Positions 7,195 to 16,070 of a stretch of DNA of 50,107 nucleotides are shown here, in pieces. The notes under the pieces were generated by a model. It was not told where the DNA came from. It searched no databases and worked only from the letters and a program-made list of their open reading frames with translations. Location of the stretch: the NCBI GenBank assembly GCA_030431515.1, contig JAUIIX010000015.1:1-50107 (forward strand). Reading direction: 5' to 3'. Each line of letters opens with the position of its first letter. Position 1 is the first letter of the stretch. Both the position numbers and the translations under genes were made by a program. The stretch is from a bacterium (lineage in GTDB: Bacteria; Bacteroidota; Ignavibacteria; Kapaibacteriales; UBA2268).

Positions 7195-9213
7195 TTGAAA
7201 TTCCTATTAATTATACTTTTTAGTTTTCAAATTCTTCTTTCACAAGAAAGGGATACTTTTGAATTAAAACCAAGATTAGGTGTATATTTTCACCCTGGTC
7301 TTTCTATCCATTTTGCTAAAATTAAAGGTCTTCCTAATATCCCAAGTTGCTGCCCAGAATACACTACAACTCTTGGCTCTTCTTACGAACCTGGTATTAC
7401 TCTCAATTATCCAATAAATTATAATTGGTTAGTAAATTCAAGAGTTAGTTATGGATTCTCAAATGTAGATTTTACTTCAATTGAAGATGGAATTGCTGTA
7501 AACGTAGATGGTGTAACTGTCCAAGGTGAAAGTACTCATAATCTAATGACGGATTTTTCTTTTTTGAATTTAGATTTTAATGCAATGTACACCTTAGATG
7601 GTAAGATTAATTTTATGTTTGGTCCTCGTTTAGCATTTATAATGAATGCAAAATATGAGCAGAATGAAATACTTACAAAGCCATTTGATAGAGGTGTTTT
7701 TATTCCTGAGTATTCCAGAAAAAGAAATGAATTTGCAGGTGAAATTGACAACAAAGCAATAATGCTTTTCGGTTTAAACTTTGGTGCGTCATATAGATTA
7801 CCTTTAACTAAAAATGGATCTCTATTTTTAGTTCCAGAGTTTTTCTATCATCTGAATTTTAATAATATTGTTTCTGATTCTACTTGGGCTATGCATAATA
7901 TTAATCTTGGTTTAGCAGTCGAGTTCAGACAACCGCCACCTCCTCCTCCGCCACCACCACCGCCAGCTAATCCTCCAATGCCTAAGTTGCCAAATGTTCG
8001 AGAGAATCCAAGCATTAGTGCAGATGTTGCAATTATGCAACTTGATGAATTTGGGAAAAAACAAGATAATATTGGTGTTAAAATTGAAGATTTTATTTCA
8101 TTCAATATGCGTCCATTGTTGAATTATGTATTCTTTGATGAAAATTCAGCACAAATACCAAATAGATATTTAAGGTTTACCAAAAAGCAAGCACAAGAAT
8201 TTACTAATAAATCTTTACAAAACCTGAATGCAATTGAAACATACTATTATGTATTAAATATTTTTGGTAAAAGATTAAAAGATAATCCTGATGAAAAAGT
8301 TACTTTAATTGGTACTAACCAAGATGAAGGTGAAGAAAAGAATAATCTTGAATTATCAAAGCAAAGAGCCGAATCAATTAGAGACTATTTTGTAAATATT
8401 TGGGATATTAATTCAGATAGAATCAGAGTTCAAGCAAGAAATTTACCTAAGCAATACTCTCGTTCTGATACAATAACTGGATTAGAAGAAAATAGAAGAG
8501 TAGAAATAAATGTAAGCACTGATTTAGCTGGTTCGGTACTAACTGTTGATACTTTAAGACAAATATCAAAGACTACTATTAGATTTATTCCAGAAGTGAA
8601 AGCAGAAGCAGGGCTTGATTCTTGGAATTTTTCATTAAAGCAAGGTAATAGAGAAATATTAAGTAAGAATGGAAATTCTGATTTACCTAATTTTATTGAT
8701 TGGGTATTTGAAACTGGTGACCCTAATGCTCCGAAAGATGGTGGAGAGATATTTTATGATATTGAAGTAAATGATAAAATCGGACAAAGAGTAAAAAGCA
8801 AAACTAAAAAATTAAAAGTTGAGCAATTAACTGTAGATAGAAAAAGATTAGAACGCAGAAAAGATAAAGAATATGAATATTATGGCTTAATTTTGTTCCC
8901 TTATGGTGGAGCAGACTTAGGTGAAGAACACAGAAAAGTAGTTGACATAGTAAAAGATAGAATAAAAGAGAATCCAAATATAGACAATACTCAAGTAAAG
9001 ATCTATGGCTTTACTGATATGGTTGGTGATGATAGAATAAACAAACGTATTGCAAATGCAAGAGCAGAAGCTGTTTATCGTAGATTAAATATCAGAAATG
9101 CATATTATGAAGGTGTTGGTAAAGATAAAATACTTTATGATAACTCCTTACCAGAAGGAAGATTCTATTGTAGAACTGTTCAAATTGAAGTGGAAACTAC
9201 TGTAGGCGAGTAA
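7195..9213 (+). CDS. Outer-membrane protein with two OmpA-like domains
   Basis: Exported 672-residue protein. A signal peptide (MKFLLIILFSFQILLSQ) is followed by a beta-rich region to about residue 245 that looks like an outer-membrane barrel, then a run of about ten prolines (near 246-257). Two OmpA-type peptidoglycan-binding domains follow. The first (about 310-460) has FFDENSAQIP, LSKQRAESIRDYF and ENRRVEI. The second (about 575-670) has FPYGGADL, YGFTDMVGDDRIN and IANARAEAVY. The start is a TTG at 7195; the upstream ATG runs straight into a stop. It probably links the outer membrane to the cell wall. It stands alone, with no operon partner. Confidence 0.8.
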   Translation: MKFLLIILFSFQILLSQERDTFELKPRLGVYFHPGLSIHFAKIKGLPNIPSCCPEYTTTLGSSYEPGITLNYPINYNWLVNSRVSYGFSNVDFTSIEDGIAVNVDGVTVQGESTHNLMTDFSFLNLDFNAMYTLDGKINFMFGPRLAFIMNAKYEQNEILTKPFDRGVFIPEYSRKRNEFAGEIDNKAIMLFGLNFGASYRLPLTKNGSLFLVPEFFYHLNFNNIVSDSTWAMHNINLGLAVEFRQPPPPPPPPPPPANPPMPKLPNVRENPSISADVAIMQLDEFGKKQDNIGVKIEDFISFNMRPLLNYVFFDENSAQIPNRYLRFTKKQAQEFTNKSLQNLNAIETYYYVLNIFGKRLKDNPDEKVTLIGTNQDEGEEKNNLELSKQRAESIRDYFVNIWDINSDRIRVQARNLPKQYSRSDTITGLEENRRVEINVSTDLAGSVLTVDTLRQISKTTIRFIPEVKAEAGLDSWNFSLKQGNREILSKNGNSDLPNFIDWVFETGDPNAPKDGGEIFYDIEVNDKIGQRVKSKTKKLKVEQLTVDRKRLERRKDKEYEYYGLILFPYGGADLGEEHRKVVDIVKDRIKENPNIDNTQVKIYGFTDMVGDDRINKRIANARAEAVYRRLNIRNAYYEGVGKDKILYDNSLPEGRFYCRTVQIEVETTVGE

Positions 9214-9303
9214 TAAAATCTTACTATTTTACTAAATAAAATTAAGCAATTTAAATATTCAAATTAATAAAATCAAAAAAAAATACAAAAATGTGTAAAA
9301 ATA

Positions 9304-9335
9304 TTTGTTTATTATAAATAATTGCTTTAATTTTG
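9304..9335 (+). promoter_or_regulatory. Bacteroidota-type promoter of rpsF-rplI
   Basis: TTTG at 9304-9307, then 20 bases, then TAATTTTG at 9328-9335: an exact match to the Bacteroidota consensus. The leader to the rpsF ATG at 9385 would be about 43 bases. Confidence 0.75.
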
Positions 9336-9384
9336 TATTCTTTTTACTATAATATAAATAAATTATATTTCGACGGAGAAAATT

Positions 9385-9771
9385 ATGATTAAAAAACGGT
9401 TATATGAAACGACCTTCATTGTTAATGCAGCACTTGAAGACCAAGATATAGACGCAGTCGTTTCAAAAGTCACCGCTTTTCTAACAAGCCACGGTGCAGA
9501 CATTACTAGTGTTGAGCGTTGGGGTAGAAAAAGACTTGCGTACCCAATCAATAAAAAATTCAATGGTTACTATGTACATTGTATCTATGAATTTTTACCT
9601 TCTAACATGGGTATATTAGACAGATTCTTAGTATTAGAAGATACAGTGTTAAGATATTTAACTCTTCATCTAAGCGAAGAAATGATTCAATTAAGAAAAG
9701 ATGTTGCTATGGGTCTTCTTGATGAAGAAACTGAAGAAGAAAGCAAAAAAGATAATAAAAAAGATAATTAA
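9385..9771 (+). CDS. rpsF: Ribosomal protein bS6
   Basis: bS6 of the 30S platform, 128 residues, which partners bS18 in the ribosome. The family pattern is clear: LYETTFIVNAAL at the N-terminus, VERWGRKRLAYPINKKFNGYY in the middle, and VLEDTVLRYL. The C-terminus is an acidic then lysine-rich tail (EETEEESKKDNKKDN). CGACGGAG lies about 6 bases before the ATG. rplI follows after 20 bases. The bS18 gene, normally next, is absent. Confidence 0.96.
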   Translation: MIKKRLYETTFIVNAALEDQDIDAVVSKVTAFLTSHGADITSVERWGRKRLAYPINKKFNGYYVHCIYEFLPSNMGILDRFLVLEDTVLRYLTLHLSEEMIQLRKDVAMGLLDEETEEESKKDNKKDN

Positions 9772-9791
9772 TTTAATCAAGGATTTATAAA

Positions 9792-10238
9792 ATGAGAATA
9801 ATTTTAAGACAAGATATTGAATCCCTTGGTAATATAGGCGAGATAGTAAATGTAAAACCTGGTTATGCAAGAAACTATCTTATCCCTCAACAATTTGCTT
9901 ATTTCGCTACTAAAGGTGCTGTAAATAAAATTGAGCAAGAGAAAAAACAATATTTAGTTAAAATGGCTGAAGTTAAATCTACAGCTGAAAGATTAGCAGT
10001 ATCGTTTGAAGAGTTACAAGTAACTATAGCTATGAAAGTTGGAGAAGAAGGAAAACTTTATGGTTCAGTTACTACTCAAATGATTGCTCATGAATTAAGT
10101 ATTCAAGGTTACGATATAGATAAAAGAGATATTACTATCGTAGATCAAATCAGAACTCTTGGTGTATTCCAAGTTAAAGTTAAACTTCACCCTGAAGTTC
10201 AAGCTAACCTTAGAGTTTGGGTTATAAGCGAAGAATAA
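9792..10238 (+). CDS. rplI: Ribosomal protein bL9
   Basis: bL9 of the 50S subunit, 148 residues, the usual length. The N-terminal rRNA-binding domain shows the signature IGEIVNVKPGYARNYLIPQ; a long connecting helix (KIEQEKKQYLVKMAEVKS) leads to the C-terminal domain with GEEGKLYGSVTTQMIA. CAAGGA lies about 8 bases upstream of the ATG. It is cotranscribed with rpsF and followed by a terminator. Confidence 0.97.
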   Translation: MRIILRQDIESLGNIGEIVNVKPGYARNYLIPQQFAYFATKGAVNKIEQEKKQYLVKMAEVKSTAERLAVSFEELQVTIAMKVGEEGKLYGSVTTQMIAHELSIQGYDIDKRDITIVDQIRTLGVFQVKVKLHPEVQANLRVWVISEE

Positions 10239-10263
10239 TAATTCATCACTATATAATTTTTTA

Positions 10264-10297
10264 AGAAAGCCGTCTATTTTTTAGATGGCTTTTTTAT
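10264..10297 (+). terminator. Terminator of rpsF-rplI
   Basis: AAGCCGTCTA pairs with TAGATGGCTT (one G-T pair) around 10267-10291, followed by TTTTTATTTTAT. Confidence 0.85.
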
Positions 10298-10377
10298 TTT
10301 ATTTATACAGATTTTTTTTTATAACGAAAATTTCTTAATTTTATCATATTTATAACTACAATTTTCTAAGGACTTTT

Positions 10378-13300
10378 ATGAAATTAATAATACTCTTTTT
10401 ATTAGCAATCTCTATTTCTAATGCAAATAATGAATCTTTCTTTATCCAAAATGATGGACAAAAACAAAATGATATTCTTTATTATGCTGAATTAAATGAT
10501 TTGAATATTTTTATTAAGCAAGATGGTGTTTATTTTGACTTTTATCAAATTGAAAAAAGTAGTAACAAGCAAGTAAACAAAATTGGACATTTAGTTAAAT
10601 TAGATTTCGTAAATGGAAACACTTTAAATTCATTTGAAAATACTGCTACTGGTAAAATGAATTTTTTATTAGGTAATGATAAAAGCAAATGGAAAACTAA
10701 TGTTAATATTTATAATAATATTAAAATAAATGAAGTGTTTGAAGGAATTGATTTAAAATTATATTTTGATAATAATATGCCAAGATATGATTTTATTATT
10801 AATAAAAATTCAAATCCTGAAGATATTAAATTCAAATTTAATACGGTAAATAAGCTTAAAGTTAATGGTAAAGAGTTTTCTGGTGAAATTAGTGTTGGGG
10901 AGTTTTTTAACGATAATTTATTTGCTTATCAAATAGTTGATGGAGTTAAAAAAGAAGTAAAATGTAATTTTAAAGAAATTGCAGAAGGTGTTTTAGCTTT
11001 TGATTTAGGTAATTATGATAAAAATCTTGATTTAGTTATTGATCCAATTATTTATAATTCATATATGACTTGGGGTGGTAAAGAATCAGGTTTGGCGATT
11101 CAGAATATTGATGCAAACACTTATGTTGTTGCAGGAACTACAGAATCTATGGATTTCCCTGCTACTGAAGGAGCATACCAAGAAGAAGTAATAGAAAGTC
11201 AGAATATATTTATTGCTGAATACAAAAGAGATGGTATTTTTCATTCTTTAGTAAAAGGTACTTATCTTGGTGGAGCGGCGAGTGATAAAGTCTCAAAATT
11301 AGAAATTGATAATGGAAAAAACATTTACATTTGTGGAACTACAAGTTCTTCTGATTTCCCAGTTGCTGGAATGATAGACCAAGTTTATGGCGGTAAAAAA
11401 GATGGCTTTGTAGCTAAATTAAATCCAGAAATGACTGAATTAACTTATTCATATTATGTTGGTGGTGACGAAGATGATGAGATTTTAGATTTTGCTCTTG
11501 CAGAAGGTTCCATTTATTTTTGTGGTTATACTAAGTCACTAAATTTACCAGTTAAAAATGGTATTCAAGATAGTTGGAGAGGTGCATCAGATGGCCTGTT
11601 TGGTAGAAGCAACCCAGAAGGAAGTAGTTTAGATTATCTTACATATTACGGTGGTTCTGGTGAAGATATTATTACTGGAATTGACTTAAATCCTATAGAA
11701 GATATTATTTGGATAGGTAGTTCTAAATCTTATGATTTTACAGTATATCCTTCTGGACAAAAAGTGCAAGGTGATAATTTTGATATTATAACTGGTATAT
11801 TTAGACATGACTTATCTGAAACAATTCTTAGTACTTTTATTGGTGGAACTGAAGATGATTATGGTGTAGATGTAAAACATGTTTCTGGTCAAGAATATTA
11901 TTTTTTAGGATATAGTTATAAAGAAGGAACTAAAACAATACCGACTGTATCAGATTCTTATCAAGAATTTAATGCAGGTGGTGCTGATATTTTATTTGGT
12001 TTACAAAAAGGAGTTAATACCTTAAATGCAACTTTCGTAGGTGGTAGTAAAGACGATATTCCTCATAGTTTACATCACTTTTCACCTAATGGCGATTTCC
12101 TTATCTTAGGAGAAACTTCTTCTAATAATTTCCCAGTTGTAACTACTGAAAGTCAGCCACAACAATATAAAGCCAAAAAAGATGGATTTATTTGTATTAT
12201 AAATAAAGATTTCAAATCATTATCTTATTCTACAGTTATAGGTGGTAGAGAAGACGACGTTATTTATTCTGGCGATATACTTGGAAATGGCTCATATAGA
12301 TATATAGGCATGACTACATCAAATGATATGACAATGATAGGTAAGCCATCAAATAAATCGTCTAATGGTACTGCTGCATTCGTAGGTATAGTTAATAATG
12401 GATCAATGACTATGCAAAATCCAAATGGTGGATTTGACTACTGTCATCGTTTAGTAGTGCCTATTATTTTTGATTACAAATTGCTTGATGGTGATAACTT
12501 AGTTGACATTTATTTAAGTAATGATAGTTTAGGAATATTCAAATTATTAGTAAAAGATTTTTCTGAAAAAAGATATGAGTGGACTATTCCAACTGATATA
12601 GCACCTGATAAAAACTACAAAATAATAATATCTCATAAATCTGGGGTTTTTGTTGAATCAGTATCTAAATTTGGAATCAAACCATCTCCAAAAATTGAAT
12701 CATTCTCCTTAGCAAGTGGTGATTTATCTTCTTGTGTTGGTGCTAAAGTGTCATTTGTAGTTGAATATTCAGATGCTACAGAACCAAATTTTATATGGAA
12801 AAAAGACGACAAACAAATTGCTAAAAATACAAGTAATACATTCACAATTGAAAGTTTAAAAGATAGCGATAGAGGTGTTTACACTGTAGAAGTAGAAGGA
12901 TATTGTAATCCGAATGCAATTAGTGATGAGGTATTTCTTGATGTAGTAAAAACAACAAATATTATTAGTAAATCAGACGATGTTGAATTAAACGAAGGTG
13001 CTAAATTAGATATTAGTGTAAATGTCGAAGGTGGAGATTTAAAATATCAATGGAGTTTGAATAATAATACATTAGCTGGCAAAACATCAAGTAACTTAGT
13101 AATTAATAGTATTAGCAAAGTTGATGAAGGTAATTATACTTGTGAAGTAGAAGGAAAATGTGGCGAAAAAGTTACATCTGACCCAATCAAAGTCAGTTTA
13201 AAAACTACAAGTGTAGAGCATAATAAAGAATTCAGATCAATAATTGCTACTTCAAGTAAAGTTGAATTTGAGTACAATTCTTATAATTATTCTAATTCAC

Positions 13301-13470
13301 TAATAAGCATAATAGATATGAATGGTAAAACACTAATCAATTTAGACTATACTATAAAAGAAGGAAGAAATAAAATTGAAATTCCCGTGAATTTAGATAA
13401 TGGAATGTATATACTAAGTGTTTTAGAAAAAGATAAAACAAGTAGTATAAAATTCATAGTAGTAGAATAA
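10378..13470 (+). CDS. SBBP-repeat/Ig-domain protein with T9SS sorting domain
   Basis: Secreted 1030-residue protein. A signal peptide (about 1-16) is followed by a region starting FFIQNDGQKQNDILYY, typical of the DUF7948 domain (to about 215). Then comes a propeller of SBBP-type repeats (about 225-680) marked by recurring GG(x)xDD: TYLGGAASDK, YYVGGDEDDE, TFIGGTEDDY, TFVGGSKDD, TVIGGREDD, with (S)xDFPV phrases. Two Ig-like domains with DxGxYTxEVEG motifs lie at about 765-950. The last 80 residues form a T9SS type A sorting domain (IIDMNGKTL, LDNGMYILSV, IKFIVVE). TCTAAGGAC precedes the ATG. It is probably surface-displayed or secreted; its function is unknown. It is a paralogue of the protein at 40945-44103. 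Confidence 0.85.
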   Translation: MKLIILFLLAISISNANNESFFIQNDGQKQNDILYYAELNDLNIFIKQDGVYFDFYQIEKSSNKQVNKIGHLVKLDFVNGNTLNSFENTATGKMNFLLGNDKSKWKTNVNIYNNIKINEVFEGIDLKLYFDNNMPRYDFIINKNSNPEDIKFKFNTVNKLKVNGKEFSGEISVGEFFNDNLFAYQIVDGVKKEVKCNFKEIAEGVLAFDLGNYDKNLDLVIDPIIYNSYMTWGGKESGLAIQNIDANTYVVAGTTESMDFPATEGAYQEEVIESQNIFIAEYKRDGIFHSLVKGTYLGGAASDKVSKLEIDNGKNIYICGTTSSSDFPVAGMIDQVYGGKKDGFVAKLNPEMTELTYSYYVGGDEDDEILDFALAEGSIYFCGYTKSLNLPVKNGIQDSWRGASDGLFGRSNPEGSSLDYLTYYGGSGEDIITGIDLNPIEDIIWIGSSKSYDFTVYPSGQKVQGDNFDIITGIFRHDLSETILSTFIGGTEDDYGVDVKHVSGQEYYFLGYSYKEGTKTIPTVSDSYQEFNAGGADILFGLQKGVNTLNATFVGGSKDDIPHSLHHFSPNGDFLILGETSSNNFPVVTTESQPQQYKAKKDGFICIINKDFKSLSYSTVIGGREDDVIYSGDILGNGSYRYIGMTTSNDMTMIGKPSNKSSNGTAAFVGIVNNGSMTMQNPNGGFDYCHRLVVPIIFDYKLLDGDNLVDIYLSNDSLGIFKLLVKDFSEKRYEWTIPTDIAPDKNYKIIISHKSGVFVESVSKFGIKPSPKIESFSLASGDLSSCVGAKVSFVVEYSDATEPNFIWKKDDKQIAKNTSNTFTIESLKDSDRGVYTVEVEGYCNPNAISDEVFLDVVKTTNIISKSDDVELNEGAKLDISVNVEGGDLKYQWSLNNNTLAGKTSSNLVINSISKVDEGNYTCEVEGKCGEKVTSDPIKVSLKTTSVEHNKEFRSIIATSSKVEFEYNSYNYSNSLISIIDMNGKTLINLDYTIKEGRNKIEIPVNLDNGMYILSVLEKDKTSSIKFIVVE

Positions 13471-13484
13471 TCTAAAATAAGCAT

Positions 13485-13519
13485 TTAAAAAAGCCACTTT
13501 ATAGTGGCTTTTTTTTTAC
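13485..13519. terminator. Bidirectional terminator between convergent cargo genes
   Basis: AAGCCACTTTATAGTGGCTT (13491-13510) has an A-run on the left and nine Ts on the right. It can serve both the plus-strand gene ending at 13470 and the minus-strand gene whose coding region ends at 13516. Confidence 0.85.
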
Positions 13520-15372
13520 CTCACCACCTGAAACTTCTCACTAAATACCTCACTATTATTCTTCATAACTTGCAGAATATAAGTGCCACTATCCAAATAA
13601 TTAAAATCAAGAGTAGGCGATAAATTACTGCTTTTTATTACTCGACCTTGTAAGTCAATTAATCTATATGTATGACCAACTATTTCTTTACTGTATAAAA
13701 TGTTATTCTTAAACTCAAAGTTTGGATTACTTTTTACAGATGTTATTGGACCGGCTACAAAATTAAATCCTGTTTTATCTTCGGTAATGCCAACATAACT
13801 GTACTCTTCTGGGGTAAATGTATATTCATCTGAAAATGCTTTGTATGTATAGTTAAACCCTTGCTCTATATTTTCAAATAAATAAAATCCTTCTTCATTT
13901 GTTTTTACTGTGTCATATTCTTTTCCAGATGTTGATATATGCTTTATAGATTGTATAGAAATATCTTTTATACCCACTTGATTATTATACACATTACCAG
14001 AAATATTATGGAATATTTTTTTACTACTTGCTTGAAAATTAATGATAGTATCATTTATTGTTGATATTTGAATTTTATCTGGATAATAAAAGAAAGGTCT
14101 ATAGTTAAAGTATTTATTATAAACTTGCAATGTATATTCTTTACCAGGTCGAATTTGTATAAATTGATAATATCCGCTACTATCTGTCATTGTTATTCGA
14201 TTATCGAGTGCTACAGGTATTTCTGCTTGTGGCTTTTCATCTTCCATTACATAACCACTAATAACTAATATATCTTGTGGCTTAGGTGCAAGATTATCTT
14301 CTGTCATTCTAAATAAATAGTCATTATACTTTAAATATAATGGAGTGTCGCCTGCATATTCTATGTTTGAACTTAATAAATGAATTTCTAACATTTCTTT
14401 AGATTGTTCCCTTTCGTAATACCAACTTTCTCCAGCATCATAAGTGTAACATATTTTATAATCTGAACCGGTTGCAATTCCAACGGAATCATTTTTAAAT
14501 TTAATTGTACCAAAACCTCTCGAATCACTATATTTTGCTTCTACATTATAAGCCAAATGGCTATAGAAAATATCTAATACACATTTCCAAGTTTTTCCAT
14601 TATCTGTAGATTTTAACATAAAATCTCTACTTCCAACATTTTTTATTCTTTCGTTTGTTCCTGCCAAATAAATAATATTATCTGTTTTAAACATACTTAC
14701 AAGATTTAAATTATAATCTAATTTACTTAATAATATTTTTTCTTGAGATTTAAGATTAAAACTTTCAATTACATATTGATATCTTAAACTAACTGTATCA
14801 ATATAATAATTTAAAAGAAAAATTATACTGTCATTTATAAATTGTGCATCAGTCATAAATGGTTGATTATCTACCCTGTCTATTTTTATTTTTTTTTCAG
14901 TGTCAAAGCCATCAAATGTTGAAACATAATAATAGTACTCTTTCAATTCTCCACCTGAAGTATCAACTTCAAATCTCCAAGTGAACCCAATATTTTTATC
15001 ATACATTTTAAATACATTATGTATATTAATCAATCCATTACAAATTGTATCTTTAGTTTTAAAACCATCACTTGTTCTAACTATACCACAACCTCCATAG
15101 TAGGGAATGAAATAGTTTAGAGAATCCGGAAAGCTTAATTCAATATCAAAATCTTTATAATTTAAATGATCATCGAATAAGAATTCCCATGTTTCACCTT
15201 TGTTTGTTGTTTTATAGATTTCACCAGTAAAATTTGAAACAAGAAAACAATTATTTGAATCAGGACAAAATATATCTACTACATTTTTGGGTCCTGTCAA
15301 ATCTATTTTCTCCCACACATTTTGCGAAAATGCTATATATGGTAAAAATATTATCAAGATTAATTTATACAT
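13516..15372 (-). CDS. Ycf48-like T9SS cargo protein
   Basis: Secreted protein of 618 residues: signal peptide (1-16), then a BNR/Ycf48-type beta-propeller to about residue 365 with IYKTTNKGETW, LKSTDNGKTW and YTYDAGESWYYE. Two carboxypeptidase-regulatory-like (transthyretin-type) domains follow at about 370-455 and 460-540 (ISGYVMEDEKPQ; ISGNVYNNQVG, with NEEGFYLFENI). A T9SS type A sorting domain fills about 545-618 (IDLQGRVI, SGTYILQVMKNN, KFQVVR). Function unknown; probably a surface or secreted protein. The ATG at 15372 lies 2 bases after the stop of the preceding gene, and its ribosome binding site AAGGTAG is made of that gene's last Arg codon and stop. Close relative of the gene at 16067-17917. 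Confidence 0.85.
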   Translation of the reverse strand: MYKLILIIFLPYIAFSQNVWEKIDLTGPKNVVDIFCPDSNNCFLVSNFTGEIYKTTNKGETWEFLFDDHLNYKDFDIELSFPDSLNYFIPYYGGCGIVRTSDGFKTKDTICNGLINIHNVFKMYDKNIGFTWRFEVDTSGGELKEYYYYVSTFDGFDTEKKIKIDRVDNQPFMTDAQFINDSIIFLLNYYIDTVSLRYQYVIESFNLKSQEKILLSKLDYNLNLVSMFKTDNIIYLAGTNERIKNVGSRDFMLKSTDNGKTWKCVLDIFYSHLAYNVEAKYSDSRGFGTIKFKNDSVGIATGSDYKICYTYDAGESWYYEREQSKEMLEIHLLSSNIEYAGDTPLYLKYNDYLFRMTEDNLAPKPQDILVISGYVMEDEKPQAEIPVALDNRITMTDSSGYYQFIQIRPGKEYTLQVYNKYFNYRPFFYYPDKIQISTINDTIINFQASSKKIFHNISGNVYNNQVGIKDISIQSIKHISTSGKEYDTVKTNEEGFYLFENIEQGFNYTYKAFSDEYTFTPEEYSYVGITEDKTGFNFVAGPITSVKSNPNFEFKNNILYSKEIVGHTYRLIDLQGRVIKSSNLSPTLDFNYLDSGTYILQVMKNNSEVFSEKFQVVR

Positions 15373-15374
15373 TT

Positions 15375-16070
15375 CTACCTTAATATTATGAATTTACTTG
15401 AAATTATTTCTTGGTTTTCAATATTGATTAATAAAATGTAAAAACCATTTTGATAATTCTCAATATTTATGTCAAATTCATTTCGTCCTTTCTTTATAAA
15501 TATATTTTGAGAAATTAATTCAATACCTTGTAAATTAATTATCTTATATTGTGAAGATGGAAATGATAGATTAGAATTTATTTCAATATGAATTTTATCT
15601 AGTTTTTGTGAAAACTTATAATTAAAATCTTTATATTGCTCTAATTCATTCTCATTTTCTATATTTATTTTATAAGCAGTATAATTAATGGAATCTAAAT
15701 TATTTAACCATTCATCACATTTATAATTACAATTAGATGAATCGTAAACAAATTGTTCTCCTACATTTCTTTGATTATAATATAACTTCATATTATCACA
15801 TGTATCTTGAGAATTCCATTCTTCTATTACTTCTATGTCAATTCTATTTGACACAGTCAAACTTCTACATACTTTAATACCAACTACACAACATTCCGAT
15901 TCATCGCAAGGAACTAATGCGAAATTAGGTGTTGGGTTTGCAATAGTTCCATGTTGACCTAAAGGAATTTGTGTCCAACATGAGTTTTGAACTATTCGCC
16001 AAGTAGAATTTTTGTTTTCTCTTTCCATAATTTCATAAGAAGTATTTCCAAAAAATTTATTGCATATCAC
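15375..16070 (-). CDS. T9SS cargo fragment without signal peptide
   Basis: 231 residues ending in a T9SS sorting domain (YKIINLQGIELIS, YQNGFYILLINIENQ, KFIILR). The N-terminus MICNKFFGNTSYEIMEREN is not a signal peptide, so the protein as read could not enter the Sec pathway that T9SS cargo needs. The preceding part is cysteine-rich (VPCDESECCVVGIKVC, DTCDNMK, CNYKCDEW). The only start available is a GTG at 16070 overlapping the upstream stop as GTGA, with AGGTGGTAAG just before it. The simplest reading is the 3' end of a larger cargo gene whose 5' part was lost by recombination at the sorting-domain boundary. A coupled, truncated but expressed protein remains possible. Confidence 0.6.
   Translation of the reverse strand: MICNKFFGNTSYEIMERENKNSTWRIVQNSCWTQIPLGQHGTIANPTPNFALVPCDESECCVVGIKVCRSLTVSNRIDIEVIEEWNSQDTCDNMKLYYNQRNVGEQFVYDSSNCNYKCDEWLNNLDSINYTAYKINIENENELEQYKDFNYKFSQKLDKIHIEINSNLSFPSSQYKIINLQGIELISQNIFIKKGRNEFDINIENYQNGFYILLINIENQEIISSKFIILR

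Noticed and set aside
7848-8105. Glycine-rich reading frame opposite the OmpA-domain gene
   Set aside because: It is the reverse complement of the proline run (CCN read as GGN) in the real plus-strand gene and has no ribosome binding site.
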